Source: Linanthus parryae
Taxonomy: Eukaryota > Streptophyta > Magnoliopsida > Ericales > Polemoniaceae
DNA length: 64,000 nt
Direction of reading: 5' to 3'
Assembly (NCBI GenBank): GCA_023055425.1
Contig: JALGPY010000008.1
Location: 20,061,359 to 20,125,358 of the forward strand
The translations under genes were made by a program, and so were the position numbers. The notes beneath the pieces are model-generated. The model ran no database searches, was not told the origin of the DNA, and worked only from the letters and a program-made list of their open reading frames with translations. The first letter of the stretch is position 1, and each line of letters starts with the position of its first letter. Positions 11,099-22,759 of this stretch are shown in pieces.

Positions 11099-12892
11099 CT
11101 TTTTTTTCAGTATAACCATGAAGGTAAATTTCACTTTCAGCCACTCGGTTATAAAATATTATCATTTACACCCTCTCTTATTTCAATATCTTCACTTACA
11201 CGTACCCCTTCTGCATCCCAAGCTTGAAGTCACTTCTAACGTGTACCGATGATCTTATTCTGAAGTAGACACAAACTAATTCAATTAACACAATTTTCTT
11301 AGGACTTTAGTGACATGACTTATCATAACAATCGTTGCATTCGTAAGCTAAATATGTCAAAGACTATAGTCAGCTACAATAGAGCCTCCGGAACCACAAT
11401 TCAATGAACGAAATTCATATTTTTTGAAACATGTTCATGCAAAGACGGTTATTCAGAACGGTGTCGATCAACTTCAAGTCGCGACTTCTATCTCATTTTT
11501 ATTTCTCTCTTTTTTTAGAAGTAAACTTTCCATTAACTCAAAACTGAAGTACAAAGCATTAATTGGTCCTAGACTCAACTTTCCTCATTTTCAATGCTTT
11601 GTGCATGCTTTGAGAGGCGGTGAGCTGAACTATTCATCTCTCTATTGATCCATCTCCAAGAAACTTTCTGAAAGCTTGAAGCTTTTGCGAAAATTTGATC
11701 GCATATTTGTCTAGTGATGGTCCGATCATCGACTATTGCTTCATTTTGGCCTGAGATCTGGTCGAGGAGAACATGAGTGTCGCCTTCGATGATGATTTAT
11801 GTGCATATGAGATCTAAAGCTATAGTGCGGCGGGACACATGCGGCACCCTAATTTAAAAAGAAGTATAATAATAATAATAAAACATGGATGCTCCTTTTC
11901 TAACGCAAAAAAACAGTAGAACCGCAGTAAAACTATGAACAACCCCCCCCCCCCCCCCCCCCCCCATTTATAACTTAGGATTGTGCCTTATTACCTTTAA
12001 ATTCCTGCATCCGCCCAAATGCATTTGCACTTCTGTTTTTTATACCTTGCCAAAAGGAGACGTAACAGTACCAAGAATTAATATGGTCAGATTTGTAATA
12101 ATAAAAAGGATCATTGAAGATACGTTATGTTTATATACTAAGCTATCAAGTGCAAGTATAATTATAAACTGATGATTGGGAGGTATAACCACTAGCTAAC
12201 AATGGAGACAAAAGCCTTTTACAATCATATTGTTAAATGAGTTTGATAGGTCTCCACCTAGTAGTCCACAATCCATCTCTACCTTCCAACAACGACAGAT
12301 GTTCTTAGCAAACTACTTAAAATATAAATCGATATAATAAATATATTTTTTCTATCTTTATGAGAAGGAGGGGGAAGAGGTTTGTGGCGTGTAGAAGTGC
12401 ATGGAAGCATGGCATTTCTACCACTTAATGGTGTGTGATTAGTCAAAAAAGGGTTAATGTGATAGATCCCAATATAATCGTTAGGTGAAGAAAGATGACT
12501 ATTAGTCAGTATATACAACACCTCTAGCCTTACATAAACCTTTTATGGTACATATGCTACTTCCTTGTGTGTAGTCACTTTCAACCGAGTCAGTTTGAGA
12601 ACGTTTTTGCAGTAACTCTCACACAATGACTTTATGCATCGCTACATCATTCTTAAACTGATAATTAGTCTTTCTTGTGAAGCCGGCACAAAGCATGCGC
12701 TAGTATTAGTAGTGTAAATTGCTTTTAAGCCACCCACAAGGTAATTTTAAAAGAGACTATTTAAAGATTTGAATTCACACGAACGGTTAATTATTTAAAA
12801 AAATGATAGAACCGACAAAATTGCTCAAGAAAATACGGGTTTGTTACTCAACTGTTGCACACGCTATCTAATTAACAACGTTAAACACACGG
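11099..12892. other. Intergenic DNA, no gene seen
   Basis: No convincing coding signal. Short open frames lack recognisable domains. It contains the poly-C tract at 11943-11965. Confidence 0.4.
11943..11965. repeat. Poly-C homopolymer (23 nt)
   Basis: An uninterrupted run of C. Similar runs occur at about 43731-43746 and 55386-55402. Exact lengths of such runs are often unreliable in assemblies. Confidence 0.9.
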
Positions 12893-13004
12893 TTAACATG
12901 TCATCTTCTTTCTTTGTACTTTTCAGCTTGTAGTTTGTATGTCAAAATTAATAACATTAAATTGAATTTTAACATGTCATCTTCTTTCTTTGTGCTTTTC
13001 ATGT
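12893..13004. repeat. 36-bp direct repeat, period 76
   Basis: A sequence beginning TTAACATGTCATCTTCTTTC occurs at about 12893-12928 and 12969-13004 with one base difference. It is a partial tandem duplication in non-coding DNA. Confidence 0.75.
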
Positions 13005-13850
13005 TGGTCACTATAATTCGCAATTCCTTTCTTTAAAACAAATATATTTCTCGACCGAGACAAAATAATCTCAATTTAACCTAATTGTAAGGTCATCACA
13101 CCTCACCCTTCAAATTGTTGGCTTTAAGAAAAAAATGCTAGGTCATCACATTTTACCCTTAAATGCTAAATTTAGAGGTGAGACTTTCTCTCGCACTTTC
13201 GTATTAACGCTCTCAGCTGTTCTCACATTTTATACATAAAAACGACTTTAATAGGCTCTATGTACACAGTAAATTAACCATCTTACGATATCTATCTTTC
13301 AACAGTCTCTTGGAACATGATGGAAACCAAATTCTACCAATAAGTTATCAGTAGTTATCAGTTGTTATCATAACTTGAGCATCGTGTCAATCTAGTTCAA
13401 ACTTGTACAAAAACTAACTACTCATATGTCTAGTAAATAATTAATCATCAATTAAGATGCCTGTGGACTCTTCATTGGGCACCCTTGTACCTAAAGACCA
13501 GCTTCGAGTCATATGTAATGTCGTAATGTTCGCAATGAATACCATATGAAATAAATAATTACCAATTCATTTTGTCAATAACACGGATAGTGCATTTTGA
13601 CCTTACAATAATAGAGATATGCAGGGAGCAGATGTTATTGACAAATTAACGAGTAATTATTGTTTCCTTCAAGAATAAATTTGACGTGGTACTCTAATAA
13701 ATACAGTACAAGACATGTCAATACATTTGTCTTCCACTCATTCTTTTTATTATCAGTGTGTCATGTTCATTTGTTCTTGGAGCAAACAAAAATTTCTCTC
13801 ATTTAACGCCACATGGCTTAAGCTTTCAATCGTGGGTAATCATGATACTA
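13005..13850. other. Intergenic DNA, no gene seen
   Basis: AT-rich sequence with small local repeats (for example around 13340-13370, AGTTATCAGT repeated), and no coding signal. Confidence 0.4.
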
Positions 13851-13852
13851 CA

Positions 13853-14485
13853 TAGGCCCTGTTTTATTGTCTAAATTATTAAAAAAGTCCTAATTAGATC
13901 ATTTTCCTTAGAAATTATAGCTGATAACTTTTTACTTCTTTATAAAACTAAAAATATAGTTTTTTCTTTCCTCAACTTTTTTTTCTTGTTACTTCCTAAA
14001 AGTACTTTTTCGAAAGTAAAATAGAAGTTAAGTACAATTTTTTTTTATTACAGAGGTAACTAAAACTTTTTAGAAAACTTAATAGGCACAAAGTAAACAA
14101 TACTTTCATATTTTTCTAACAAAAATAAAAAATCGCCTAAATTTATGTAAAGAAAACGGATCTTAGGCTCTTTGCTTAAATCTAAGACGATTTTTTACAT
14201 TTAAGAATTTCTTAAGTTAGAAAAAAAGTTATACACTGCTCCTTTTTCTTATAACTTTTTTATATTACTATTTCATCTTTTTTATACGACTAAAAATATA
14301 TATTTTTTTAACCATTTTTTTACTCCTTAAACTACTTTTTAAAATACAAAATACAAATTATATAAACAAATTTTTTTACTGATTAATAACTACTTTTTAA
14401 AAAAAAAACTCAATATTTTTATCTTTATTGAAATAATAATAATTAAAAAAAATTGTCTAAATTTAGATAAAGAAAGCGAGACATT
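13853..14485. mobile_element. Two adjacent AT-rich MITE-like units
   Basis: Unit 1 (about 13853-14160) begins GGCCCTGTTTTATTGTCTAA and ends with a loosely inverted copy (TAAATTTATGTAAAGAAAAC). Unit 2 (about 14163-14485) begins TTAGGCTCTTTGCTTAAATC and ends TAAATTTAGATAAAGAAAGC. Both share the outward TTTCTTTATCTAAAT-type end and are non-coding. Target-site duplications are not clear. Confidence 0.4.
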
Positions 14486-15711
14486 ATTGTTTTGCTACTA
14501 ATTCAGCCATCATCAAGTATCTATACCTCCAACCCCAAAACAAACCCTAAAAATAAATGTTTGCATGTGCTGATTAGCGCTCATTTTCCAAAAAGAAAAA
14601 TTATTATTCAGTGCATCTCCATAGAAGAATCACATTAGCTTTCCATAACTTCAAAAGTGTCATAAGAAGAAGTGAAAAAGACATAAAACTTAAAGCTGCC
14701 GGGGGTCTACTTGAAGTTGAAACCATCCGTAGTGCAATGGTAAAACATGGTAGACTTGGAGATGGAAATCAAACTTTGCATCTGTCTTTCTTTCTGAAGA
14801 AAACACATTTAAAATCTAACTTGTAATCCCTTCCTTACAATGTGGTACATGTGTGTCTTTTCCTCTTTTCCTCAAAATTTAATATATGTATTGACCATTC
14901 TTGGAGCAACAATGGTGCATGAAGCACTTGCATTTGAATAATCTAGTGATTCAAAGAAAGAACTCATGCATGTTTGATGTTTGGTTATTACTAACCATTA
15001 ATCACAAAAAATTAGTGGAATCTCTTGTTGGTCTGTCATTTTCCTTCCCTTTATGCCCTTCCCAGTTTGTTGGAAGATTCCTCAAACTTTTGTAGAACCT
15101 TACTTTCCTAGACATTCTTTTCAGGTTACTAAGGTAATTAATATTTTAATGTAAGAAAAAATCTGGACAAACTCACTCACCTCTAACAATGTTGCAGCTA
15201 GACACTCCTTTTTCTTCTTGTTCCTTTTTCTTTCATGGTGTATCTTGCTCTAGCTGTCTTGTTCTTCTTTCAATTATATATCTGTGTTCACTAGAAATGT
15301 GTGTTTGTGTGATCATGACCAAAACCATATTTCTTAATTGGACCAACAATAATAAATAATACTGATCTTCACATGAGTGCTATCTGGGTGAGTCCTCATC
15401 TGTATTAAGTGTGATCCCAATCAACCCCTATATTTTCATTAGAAATGAAGGTTATTTCTTTTTGAAGAACATACTCGTGAGTTAGAGCAGCATGACCATG
15501 CATATTATTAAGCATCAAAAGAAATTCAGAATCTCAGTTCGTAAAAGATAAAGTGGTGAGAAGGGGAGGCGAATCAGGCCTGACGCACTGCTGCTTACGA
15601 CATCCTTAAATATGCTAGAAGAAAAATAGAGTGAGCGCTCATTAAGGAAGGCGAAAGAACATAAGATCTAAAACATCTTGCCTATATAGACTGGAATAGC
15701 AAGAAGGAACT
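14486..15711. other. Intergenic DNA, no gene seen
   Basis: Two open frames of about 60-70 codons lack recognisable domains. Nothing else stands out. Confidence 0.4.
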
Positions 15712-16150
15712 TCACCTCGTACATAAAACTTCAGAACGCGTGATAATCATGGCCAAAATCTGCCAACGCATCGACGACCATATTACCTTGTCGATGAGTG
15801 TGGGGCCAAGAAAAATAGCACGGCGGGAACTGATGATTGGGCGGATATTCCAGGAGATTGAAGTGGCTCCCAAGATTGCTTGGACCACAAGTATAGTCGC
15901 CAAAAATACTGTCCACGATCAAGTTGTGAGTGAAAGCAAAAGTAAGGACTGCAAGGAGGGCTTATACCTCAGCCTCTAATGAGGTAATATGGCAAAAACT
16001 ACAAGTAAATACTGCAATAAAACCCCCCCATCATGATCTTCGAAGAATCCTGCCCCTGCTATGTCCCGTAAAAAATAGATCTATCGAAGTGAAGAGCCGT
16101 TTGATCTGGGTTAGGGCGGGCCCATTGAATCCCAGAGCCGCTCCTCACAT
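15712..16150 (-). pseudogene. Decayed LINE RNase H fragment
   Basis: Read on the minus strand, the segment recalls the RNase H domain of plant LINE polyproteins. There is a piece around IEWARPNPDQTALHFD, then LEAEV followed by ALLAVLTFA, then LIVDSIFG, and finally HTHRQGNMVVDALADFGHDY, which matches the family motif with Arg, Asn and Ala-Asp. Several stops and frame changes interrupt it. It is an old relic with no intact reading frame. Confidence 0.55.
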
Positions 16151-16216
16151 CACGCAAACCCCCAATTTCCGAAGCCTTGCATGAATAAGGGCTATGGAGC
16201 TATGGTCGAAGGTTTC

Positions 16217-16368
16217 GGGCTTTCTCCAAGTCTTGCTCAGAAGCCCACAACTCAGTAACTTTTGTAAGCATAGAGGAAACAGCTCCAGCCTGGGGCTTTC
16301 TGCAAGTCTTGCTCAGAAGCCCACAACTCAAAATCTTTTGTAAGCAAAGAGGAAACAGCTCATGCCTG
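16217..16368. repeat. 76-bp tandem duplication
   Basis: The unit starting GGGCTTTCTCCAAGTCTTGC is repeated with period 76 (16217-16292 and 16293-16368) and a handful of substitutions. An open frame on the minus strand runs through both copies but only reflects the repeat. Confidence 0.8.
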
Positions 16369-17007
16369 AGTGATCTCGACATGACGAGTAGACAATCCTA
16401 ATGAAGGCACGACATCAAAACACAGCTGCAGGATAGTTAAGAGAATAGCATTGCAAAATGAGAAAATAGAAATTCGATAAAATGAACAAGAATTGACCGC
16501 AAAACGCCTACAACCCATTTACAACAACTTCAAATAATCAAATTCCCCATGTAGTTAGCATTTGATCCAGTTGTTAGAGCGTTTATAAGCAAGTGAGTTC
16601 ACAGGCTCAAGTTGAAGCCTCCTCCGCCAATCCCCCTAGGATAGATTAGTTGTCAGAATTTCTTGCCTGTAATCCCAGAAATGAAAACAAATTCCCCACA
16701 GCTATTGCAAAGTAGGTTGGAGGATATGCACTTCTTCTGAGACTAGGGACAAAGAGAAATTAAACTCGGCCACACACAAAAAAAGGATGCAACTTAAAGA
16801 AGTTCCGTGGTAGAATGTCGTGCATTTGATCACAAATGCTTAGGCTATTTTACCCCTTTCCGGGTATCTAACATTTCAAAAATCAACAAAAGGAATTGCC
16901 TTAAAAGTATTACAATTACTGTTAAATGAAGTGACAGATTTGTTGAACTACTCGTAACTCCAAAAAACACACAACCAATGCTAGAAGAGAACGATGATGC
17001 TTCATCT
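16369..17007. other. 3' flank of TIM8
   Basis: Non-coding sequence downstream of the TIM8 stop codon on the minus strand, likely including its 3' UTR. No other gene is seen. Confidence 0.4.
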
Positions 17008-20000
17008 TCATTGGAGGTTAGAACCCATGGATTGGAAACGTTTCATGATAATGATACTCAAATCCATATAACGCTGAGCACAGTTGGAAAGGCATGTGCT
17101 TTCGCTGGAGCTGAACTTGCTTCCTGGAGTACTTGTGATGCACTTGTCCCAGCACGAACTTGTAATCTTCGCCACCATTTCATTCACCATCGCCTTTTCC
17201 TTCTCTTGCTGCACAAGGGAAATTACATTACCAACCCAGTCTTCACAGCAAGCAATAAACACTGATGAATAAATCAATTGCATCGGAAAAGCCAATGTGC
17301 ATTTGGGTTGATATGTTAGCCAGGCTGCATTGACCTCAATGAGTTGACATCTAATTCATTTTTTCACGCTGATTCCAGGTTGCTACAATCTTTGCTTAAT
17401 ATGTTTTCAGTGGACTTATTAAACTCGTATCTCCATCATGTTCTCTTTATAGCCTGATGTATCACAGTAACATACCACTGCCCTTGCAAGATCAACTACC
17501 ATTTTAGCTTACATATTGAAATCATATACTGTTGCAAACAACGCGAATAACGTAATGGTGGCAACAATTGTAGAGTTATGATTGTGGCAAAAGAAACACA
17601 AACAAGATCAAGTTGACAAAAGCAATGGAGCGTAAGGTAAAGAATCACATTGAAAATAGGCTAGGCTCGGTGCATTCATTTCTTTTAATTTCAGGGTCTA
17701 ACACATCAGTATTGAATCTAAAGGTGATCTGCAAATTGTTATAAAAGTATTATTTCCCATGATGCCTCTGAGGCAAAATGCACCGGTGGCATAGTTGTTA
17801 GAATCGCGCTCCAACTCGTAGGATCGCACGATTCTGCGATCCAGAGGAGGGGCGGCGATTTGGATCGGTCAGAAACTCGTTTTCCGGTAGACACGGTCGG
17901 GATCGCGTCCAAACTCGTAGGATCGGTGGGATCGTGCGAGCCACCGATCCGATTCCGAAGACAAGTCCAGGCAACCGTCGCATCTCCGTCGCCGCTGTTT
18001 GTCGTCCACCATCGCTGTTGTTCGCCGTCGCCATCGCGCCGTTGACCCCTCTCAGGTCTTCTCTCTTCGTTTGCAGTCAACAACCTGGGTCGACTTCAAA
18101 GTCGATGAGGCTGAAGATCTCTGGGAGGTTGGAGAGAAAGTAAAGGGGAGAAGAAGAAGACCACTCGCCTCTCAGAGAAGACTTCTTCGACTGGTAAACG
18201 GGAGAGCAGCATTAGAAAGAGATAAGAAAAAGAGATAAGATACGTGTGGTGTATATGGGGGTATAAAAATATAATACTATTGTTTTTTTTTTTTTTTTGA
18301 GAAAAAAATATAATACTATTGTGTGTGTCACTTGAACTGTGTATGTGTCACCAGATGGGTCAACTTGCACAGAGAGTAGTGGACTGCTGTTAGTAGTGTT
18401 TGAGCCATGATAGTTTTTTAATTACAGTTTCACCTATGTTAGTTTCTTTATTGACACTTTAACCCATGTCATATAAAAATATACAATATTGGTAGAGTAA
18501 TTGATGAAAAAGTTACCAGTTTGAGAGTTTAAGTAATAAAACGAATAAAAATTACAGTTTTGGTAGGATCTTACGATCCGATCCGATCCTACGATCCTCG
18601 ATCCTGTAGGACACTCCGCGATCCTACGTAGGATCACGATCCTGAAAACCTTGACCGGTGGTACCCCATGTTACGGACATTGTTACAATTGTTTTGATAC
18701 CCACATTTTCAATTTCGTCAACAGTGGTACCTACATTTTAATTTTGTTGCAACTTTAGTAATCATTGACAATTATGCCCTTAAAGATCTCACTCTTCAGA
18801 CTTTATTAACTTCTATTATGTTTTCTCCTCATAATATTAGCTATAATTTACACTACAACTTTGTTCTTCAACTTAAAACAGACACCACCATTTCAGCGCG
18901 ACACCACCCACCAGTCAGCATCAACTCTGTAAGCACCACCACCAATAACCATCAACAGCAGTACACAACATCATCATCATTACCTCAACCTCCCATTGGC
19001 CATGGAAGCCGGCAAGAATTCTACCAATCTAGACCCAACATCAATACTAATCAAGAAACACTACTATGTCTCCATGCTGTCTTCAAATCTATCATGCTCC
19101 CACCATGCTACACACCCAAACTGTTCCCTTTTTCCACCCTACAAACAGGTAAAACCACCACCATAGTCGATTCCGCAGCTTTGCCTAACTTCATCATCAC
19201 CACCTGTACTATAATCTTATCACCCACATCGCCAATTACAGCCCGTTTGTAGTCCCTTCTAAGTTTTCTAAGCTCGTATGTCATACACAAATACCAAGCA
19301 ATAAGCCGGAATCGAGTAATCGAACTTCTTCGAACCCTTGTTGCCTTTCCAGCGAGGGAAATCTTTCACTAATTTCGCCAGATCCTGAGCCCCCTTCGAA
19401 TTAAATCAATTCTCGGCGATGTAATGACCAGCCTAGCCCCACTGCAAGGTGCTGAGGAAACCAATTTCGTACAGCAATTCTACACTCCCGGAGTCGAAGA
19501 AGACCAACACGTCAGGGTCCATTTTGAATGAACAACTCCCAGACCTCGACTGCAACGACGAGGTACTACTGCTCGACGCCTTCGGCGTAGTTAGAGAGCG
19601 GGCATTGGGAGAGAGTGCATGTGGCTCTTTGGGAGTGAACTTTAGTCGCTCCAAAATTCAATACCAAAGATTCACATGCACTACCAAATATCAGTCCCAG
19701 CAAGGTTCACCAACCACTCGTGTAGGATATAGAAAAGTAGGAAACTGAGTTTTTCTATATCCTAAATGAGTGGTTGGTGAACCTTGCTGGCCCAGTTAAT
19801 GAATGGTGTGGCCACTACGTCTCAAAACTGATGTGTTGCTTTTTGGGCAACAAAAAAATTGCCAGCCCCTAGGACACAAGGCTTAATCACATCAGGGATA
19901 TCAACTGCATTGCTAGCGCGAGACATAACTAAGCCAAATTCCTGGTTGGCTTCAGTTGAACATTGAGATAGGGAATAGTAGCCACTAGAAACTTGAAGCA

Positions 20001-22305
20001 TAGATGTGGAAGACATAATAATAGAAGGAAGACAGGTTTGACTTCCACCCTTTGGGTATAGCCATAGGAATATGGAGGTTAATTTTGTAACATAAACTAT
20101 TAAGAATGTTCTAGGCCCAACAATTTCTATGGTCCGGTAATAGTCCACGGATGGTTAAAAGTGGAGGAGAGTGGAGCAAAATGAATAGGGTGCAGGATCC
20201 ACATACTTCATTCTATCACTCAAAGTTGTTTGTATCTCTTCAAAACCCAGTAAGACAAACGAACGGACCGTGACTCCGAGAGAGTGATGTACATCACTGT
20301 GTACAACAAGTCTGTATAATCCATTTTGCCCTAACAAAAACCACTTAGATCACGCTTCTATCGCGTTGAAGCACAGGAAAAACAGTGTATTCATATATGT
20401 AGGGCTCTTTATGTCCTTTTACAGTGGAGGAGTTTTCGTGTGGTCAAAGTGAATGGCCAAAACTCTGATACTCGCTTCAGGAAACAAGATAGTTACAGCA
20501 TCTCACAAAAGTCCAAGAGCTCCCCTCTATATTTATTTTTTCTCGAATTAAGGGAGTGGAGAAAAATAGGTGCTCCAACAGTTTCCTATCCATAAATATT
20601 GAAATTGAGTAAATGAACCTCAAAGATATTGACCAACTACATATCTAGTATGGAATCAATTTCTTTTACATCTTCAAAACCACGAAACCTTTAAAACATA
20701 CTTGCCACTTCAAAACAATATACTACCAATATAGACTACATTTGGATATCACTGCTGGAGCAAACACCTAACCCCCTCCCCCACCCTATGATGGAGTTTG
20801 AAACAAATATACGAGAAGACGATGCAAAAAGCTATTGGAAATGCTGTCAGAGCGACCACAACCCTCCTTAAAGAAAAACAATAACAAATTAAACAAACTC
20901 CAATAACAGTCATCCACAACCCAACCACCCCCAGCATTACATTCTGCTATGCCATCATCGCCACTATCAAGGTCTACTCCAATGTAACCACCAATAGTCC
21001 AACATAGAACTATTGTAAATTGTAACCATCGCAGCCCACCTAGAACCAGCATTATCATTACCTCGACTAAGAAAGGTTCACAAGAACACCATGGCAACTC
21101 AATCAAATTGTGTCAAAATCCTCTAAGAATCAGTGAACAGCTGTGCTGAAATCCTCCAAGAATCAGTGAATCGCCGCGTAGGGTAAGAGTCGAACAACCT
21201 CCAGAAGAATCCTCTAAGAATCAGTGCATTCAAAGAACCTGACATGCAACATCCAGGACTGGCATCCTAGCCCATGTGGGTTGAAAGTTAGATTACAGTA
21301 GTAATGAAGAGGTTCATCCTAGCTCCAGTGATGGCCAGTTGTTGGTATTTCTTGATGAAAAAGTATGTACTGAACTACTGGTAAATACGGGAGCCCACAG
21401 GTCACGTGGTATAGCTTACACATCTCAAGTAACTAATTTCTACCCCATGTTATAATGACAAAAGATCCCCACAACAAGGTAGAGGCCCAGTCACTGATGA
21501 CCTACTTGACTAACTTCTATTAGACAACCGTATAAGTTTTAAGGGCAAACAAACTACTCTAGGGAAGCATGCAAATCGCAAGCCCCGGTGAAATCCTTCA
21601 CACTAGATGACAGTATGAAAGAAACCTAAAGCTTCCCGCCAAAGAGATTTCACCAAGTGTGTGCAATTTGAACTGGCCCCCACCCATAGGGCAAGCATAT
21701 GTAACTGTTATATTACCGAGTGGTTTGTGATTTGACTGACAAAATACAACTGCATAAATGTCGGGTGAATATGTTACCGATTTTGTTCAAGTAACAGAGA
21801 TTTACAATTGATACTAACCAAATCTTACTTACATGCATCTTCTAGCATTCAAACGAGCACATTAAAAACAGTTAATATTACGTTCCAATACAGAAAACAA
21901 TCAAAAGATGCAATTATCACATACTGCAACCAATCATCACTTTTTCCCACTCAACTAGCTGAAATCTGAAGTTTCTCAAAGTGAAATGCCCAACAGTGGA
22001 TCAGACGTGAATAATAGTAAATCGATTGAGACCTCATCTGAAAACAGAACCCGTTCTATAACCCTAACTCAGGTGAACACCGAACAAAGTCATGATTTTC
22101 ATACAAGACATGAACATATTGATAATTAATCCGATTCGCACAACGCCGATTTAAGCTAATCATGCTGAAATTTCAAAATATGAGTCATTCGATATGCTTA
22201 TGGATACATGAGTAGAACTGTGTGTTATACAGAGGGTTGAAGTAGGAAGATTTTTACCTGTATGATTTGCTGCAATTCGGGGGAGTTGAGAGCGTTGAGA
22301 TCCAT
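17008..22305 (-). CDS. TIM8: Mitochondrial import chaperone TIM8, two exons
   Basis: This gene encodes a small Tim protein of the mitochondrial intermembrane space. With Tim13 it forms a hexameric chaperone that escorts hydrophobic precursors to the TIM22 or SAM machinery. Exon 1 is 22258-22305 (MDLNALNSPELQQIIQ, ending CAG|GTAAAA). Exon 2 is 17008-17208 (acceptor TGCAG|CAAGAG, beginning QEKEKAMVNEMVAKITSSCW). They join in phase 0 to give 82 aa, close to the usual plant length. The twin CX3C motif is Cys35/Cys39 and Cys55/Cys59 with 15 residues between. The start is the first ATG after a long TC repeat in the 5' UTR. The intron of about 5.05 kb is huge for such a small gene and hosts a hAT element, a pseudogene and an inverted repeat. 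A distal start inside the intron cannot be excluded, but exon 1 fits the family well. Confidence 0.9.
17782..18661. mobile_element. hAT-like element in the TIM8 intron, 8-bp TSD
   Basis: The element spans 17790-18653 (864 bp) between perfect copies of ACCGGTGG (17782-17789 and 18654-18661). Its ends, CATAGTTGTTAGAATCGCG and (opposite strand) CAAGGTTTTCAGGATCGTG, form an imperfect TIR. GATCC/GGATC motifs cluster near both ends, as in the 557-bp family, but the sequence is different. The interior from about 17930 to 18240 is GC-rich with open frames on both strands and may be a captured gene piece; I do not recognise it. A further micro-insertion lies within it (18265-18321). Confidence 0.75.
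18265..18321 (-). mobile_element. Micro-retroinsertion: 21-nt poly-T stub with 18-bp TSD
   Basis: AAAAATATAATACTATTG occurs at 18265-18282 and 18304-18321. The 21 bases between are a run of T followed by GAGAA, which on the minus strand is TTCTC plus poly-A. The structure is that of a retroinsertion truncated almost to its tail, nested in the hAT-like element. Confidence 0.65.
19100..19655 (-). pseudogene. Unidentified pseudogene in the TIM8 intron
   Basis: On the minus strand a protein-like sequence runs from about 19654 (MERLKFTPKEPHALSPNARS) through MDPDVLVFFDSGSVELLYEI and GFLSTLQW. It is interrupted by a stop near 19428, continues as GAQDLAKLVKDFPRWKGNKG and FDYSIPAYCLVFVYD, and then shifts frame to ELRKLRRDYKRAVIGDVGDK with KLGKAAESTMVVVLPVCRVE. 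At least three stops and one frameshift break it. Codon-like structure across two frames argues for a decayed real gene, possibly an intronless copy. I do not recognise the family. Confidence 0.5.
19697..19790. repeat. 40-bp near-perfect inverted repeat with 14-nt loop
   Basis: The left arm 19697-19736 (beginning CCAGCAAGGTTCACC) and right arm 19751-19790 are reverse complements with two mismatches in 40 bp; the loop is 14 nt. It lies inside the TIM8 intron and would be transcribed as a long hairpin in the pre-mRNA. Candidates are a template-switch foldback or a young hairpin-RNA locus. The stem is somewhat short for a typical plant miRNA precursor but long enough for a Dicer substrate. Confidence 0.85.
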
Positions 22306-22321
22306 TGAAGGAGACGAATTG

Positions 22322-22325
<4 letters not shown>

Positions 22326-22387
<62 letters not shown>
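22326..22387. repeat. (TC)n microsatellite in the TIM8 5' UTR
   Basis: Thirty-one uninterrupted TC units lie about 20 bp upstream of the TIM8 start. On the sense strand this is a GA repeat in the leader or core promoter. Confidence 0.95.
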
Positions 22388-22389
<2 letters not shown>

Positions 22390-22556
22390 GATGATGACTG
22401 CGATGGAAGTGTGAAATTTGCAAGAACCCTAATGAAACCCCCTTTTCGTTTGGAGAAGAAATAGCGAGAGACGATAATGGGCTATGTAGCCCAATATCAC
22501 TGAACAGACTTTTCTACAAAGAAGGCCCACTACAAGTGTCTAACTTGAGCAAGGGG

Positions 22557-22729
22557 AAATGGGATAAATGGGAGGTGGTCGACTTGATTCCGCTTAAGCA
22601 GGTCTCGGGTTTGAGTCCTTGTGTATGCAAAAAATTCTCACTGAGAGACTCACCTGTCATACCCAGACATGCAACCCGGGTCGGACTGGACTACGGGGTT
22701 TCAAACCGGTTTGGAAAAAAAATGGGATA
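22557..22729 (+). mobile_element. tRNA-derived SINE with 10-bp TSD
   Basis: The body spans 22567-22719 between perfect copies of AAATGGGATA (22557-22566 and 22720-22729). A box-B-like motif GGTTTGAGTCC sits near 22608, preceded by CTTAAGCAGGTCTC, as in tRNA-derived SINEs. The 3' end is a short A-run (about 22714-22720). No coding sequence. Confidence 0.75.
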
Positions 22730-22759
22730 GTATCATAGTGCTATTCATGGACCAAGGGA

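Noticed and set aside
16560..16650. Possible SINE head (GTTAGAGCG.. and GGCTCAAGTT..)
   Set aside because: The boxes are weak, and there is no A-tail or target-site duplication.
17739..18238. Several overlapping frames on both strands in GC-rich DNA
   Set aside because: They lie in the interior of a hAT-like element in the TIM8 intron and show no recognised domain; possible captured fragment only.
21110..21230. Three near-copies of AATCCTC(T/C)AAGAATCAGTG
   Set aside because: Irregular spacing and small size; too little structure to call an array or a regulatory cluster.
22160..22423. Minus-strand frame with a long Arg-Glu repeat
   Set aside because: It reads the (TC)n microsatellite. The real start in this area is TIM8 exon 1 in another frame.
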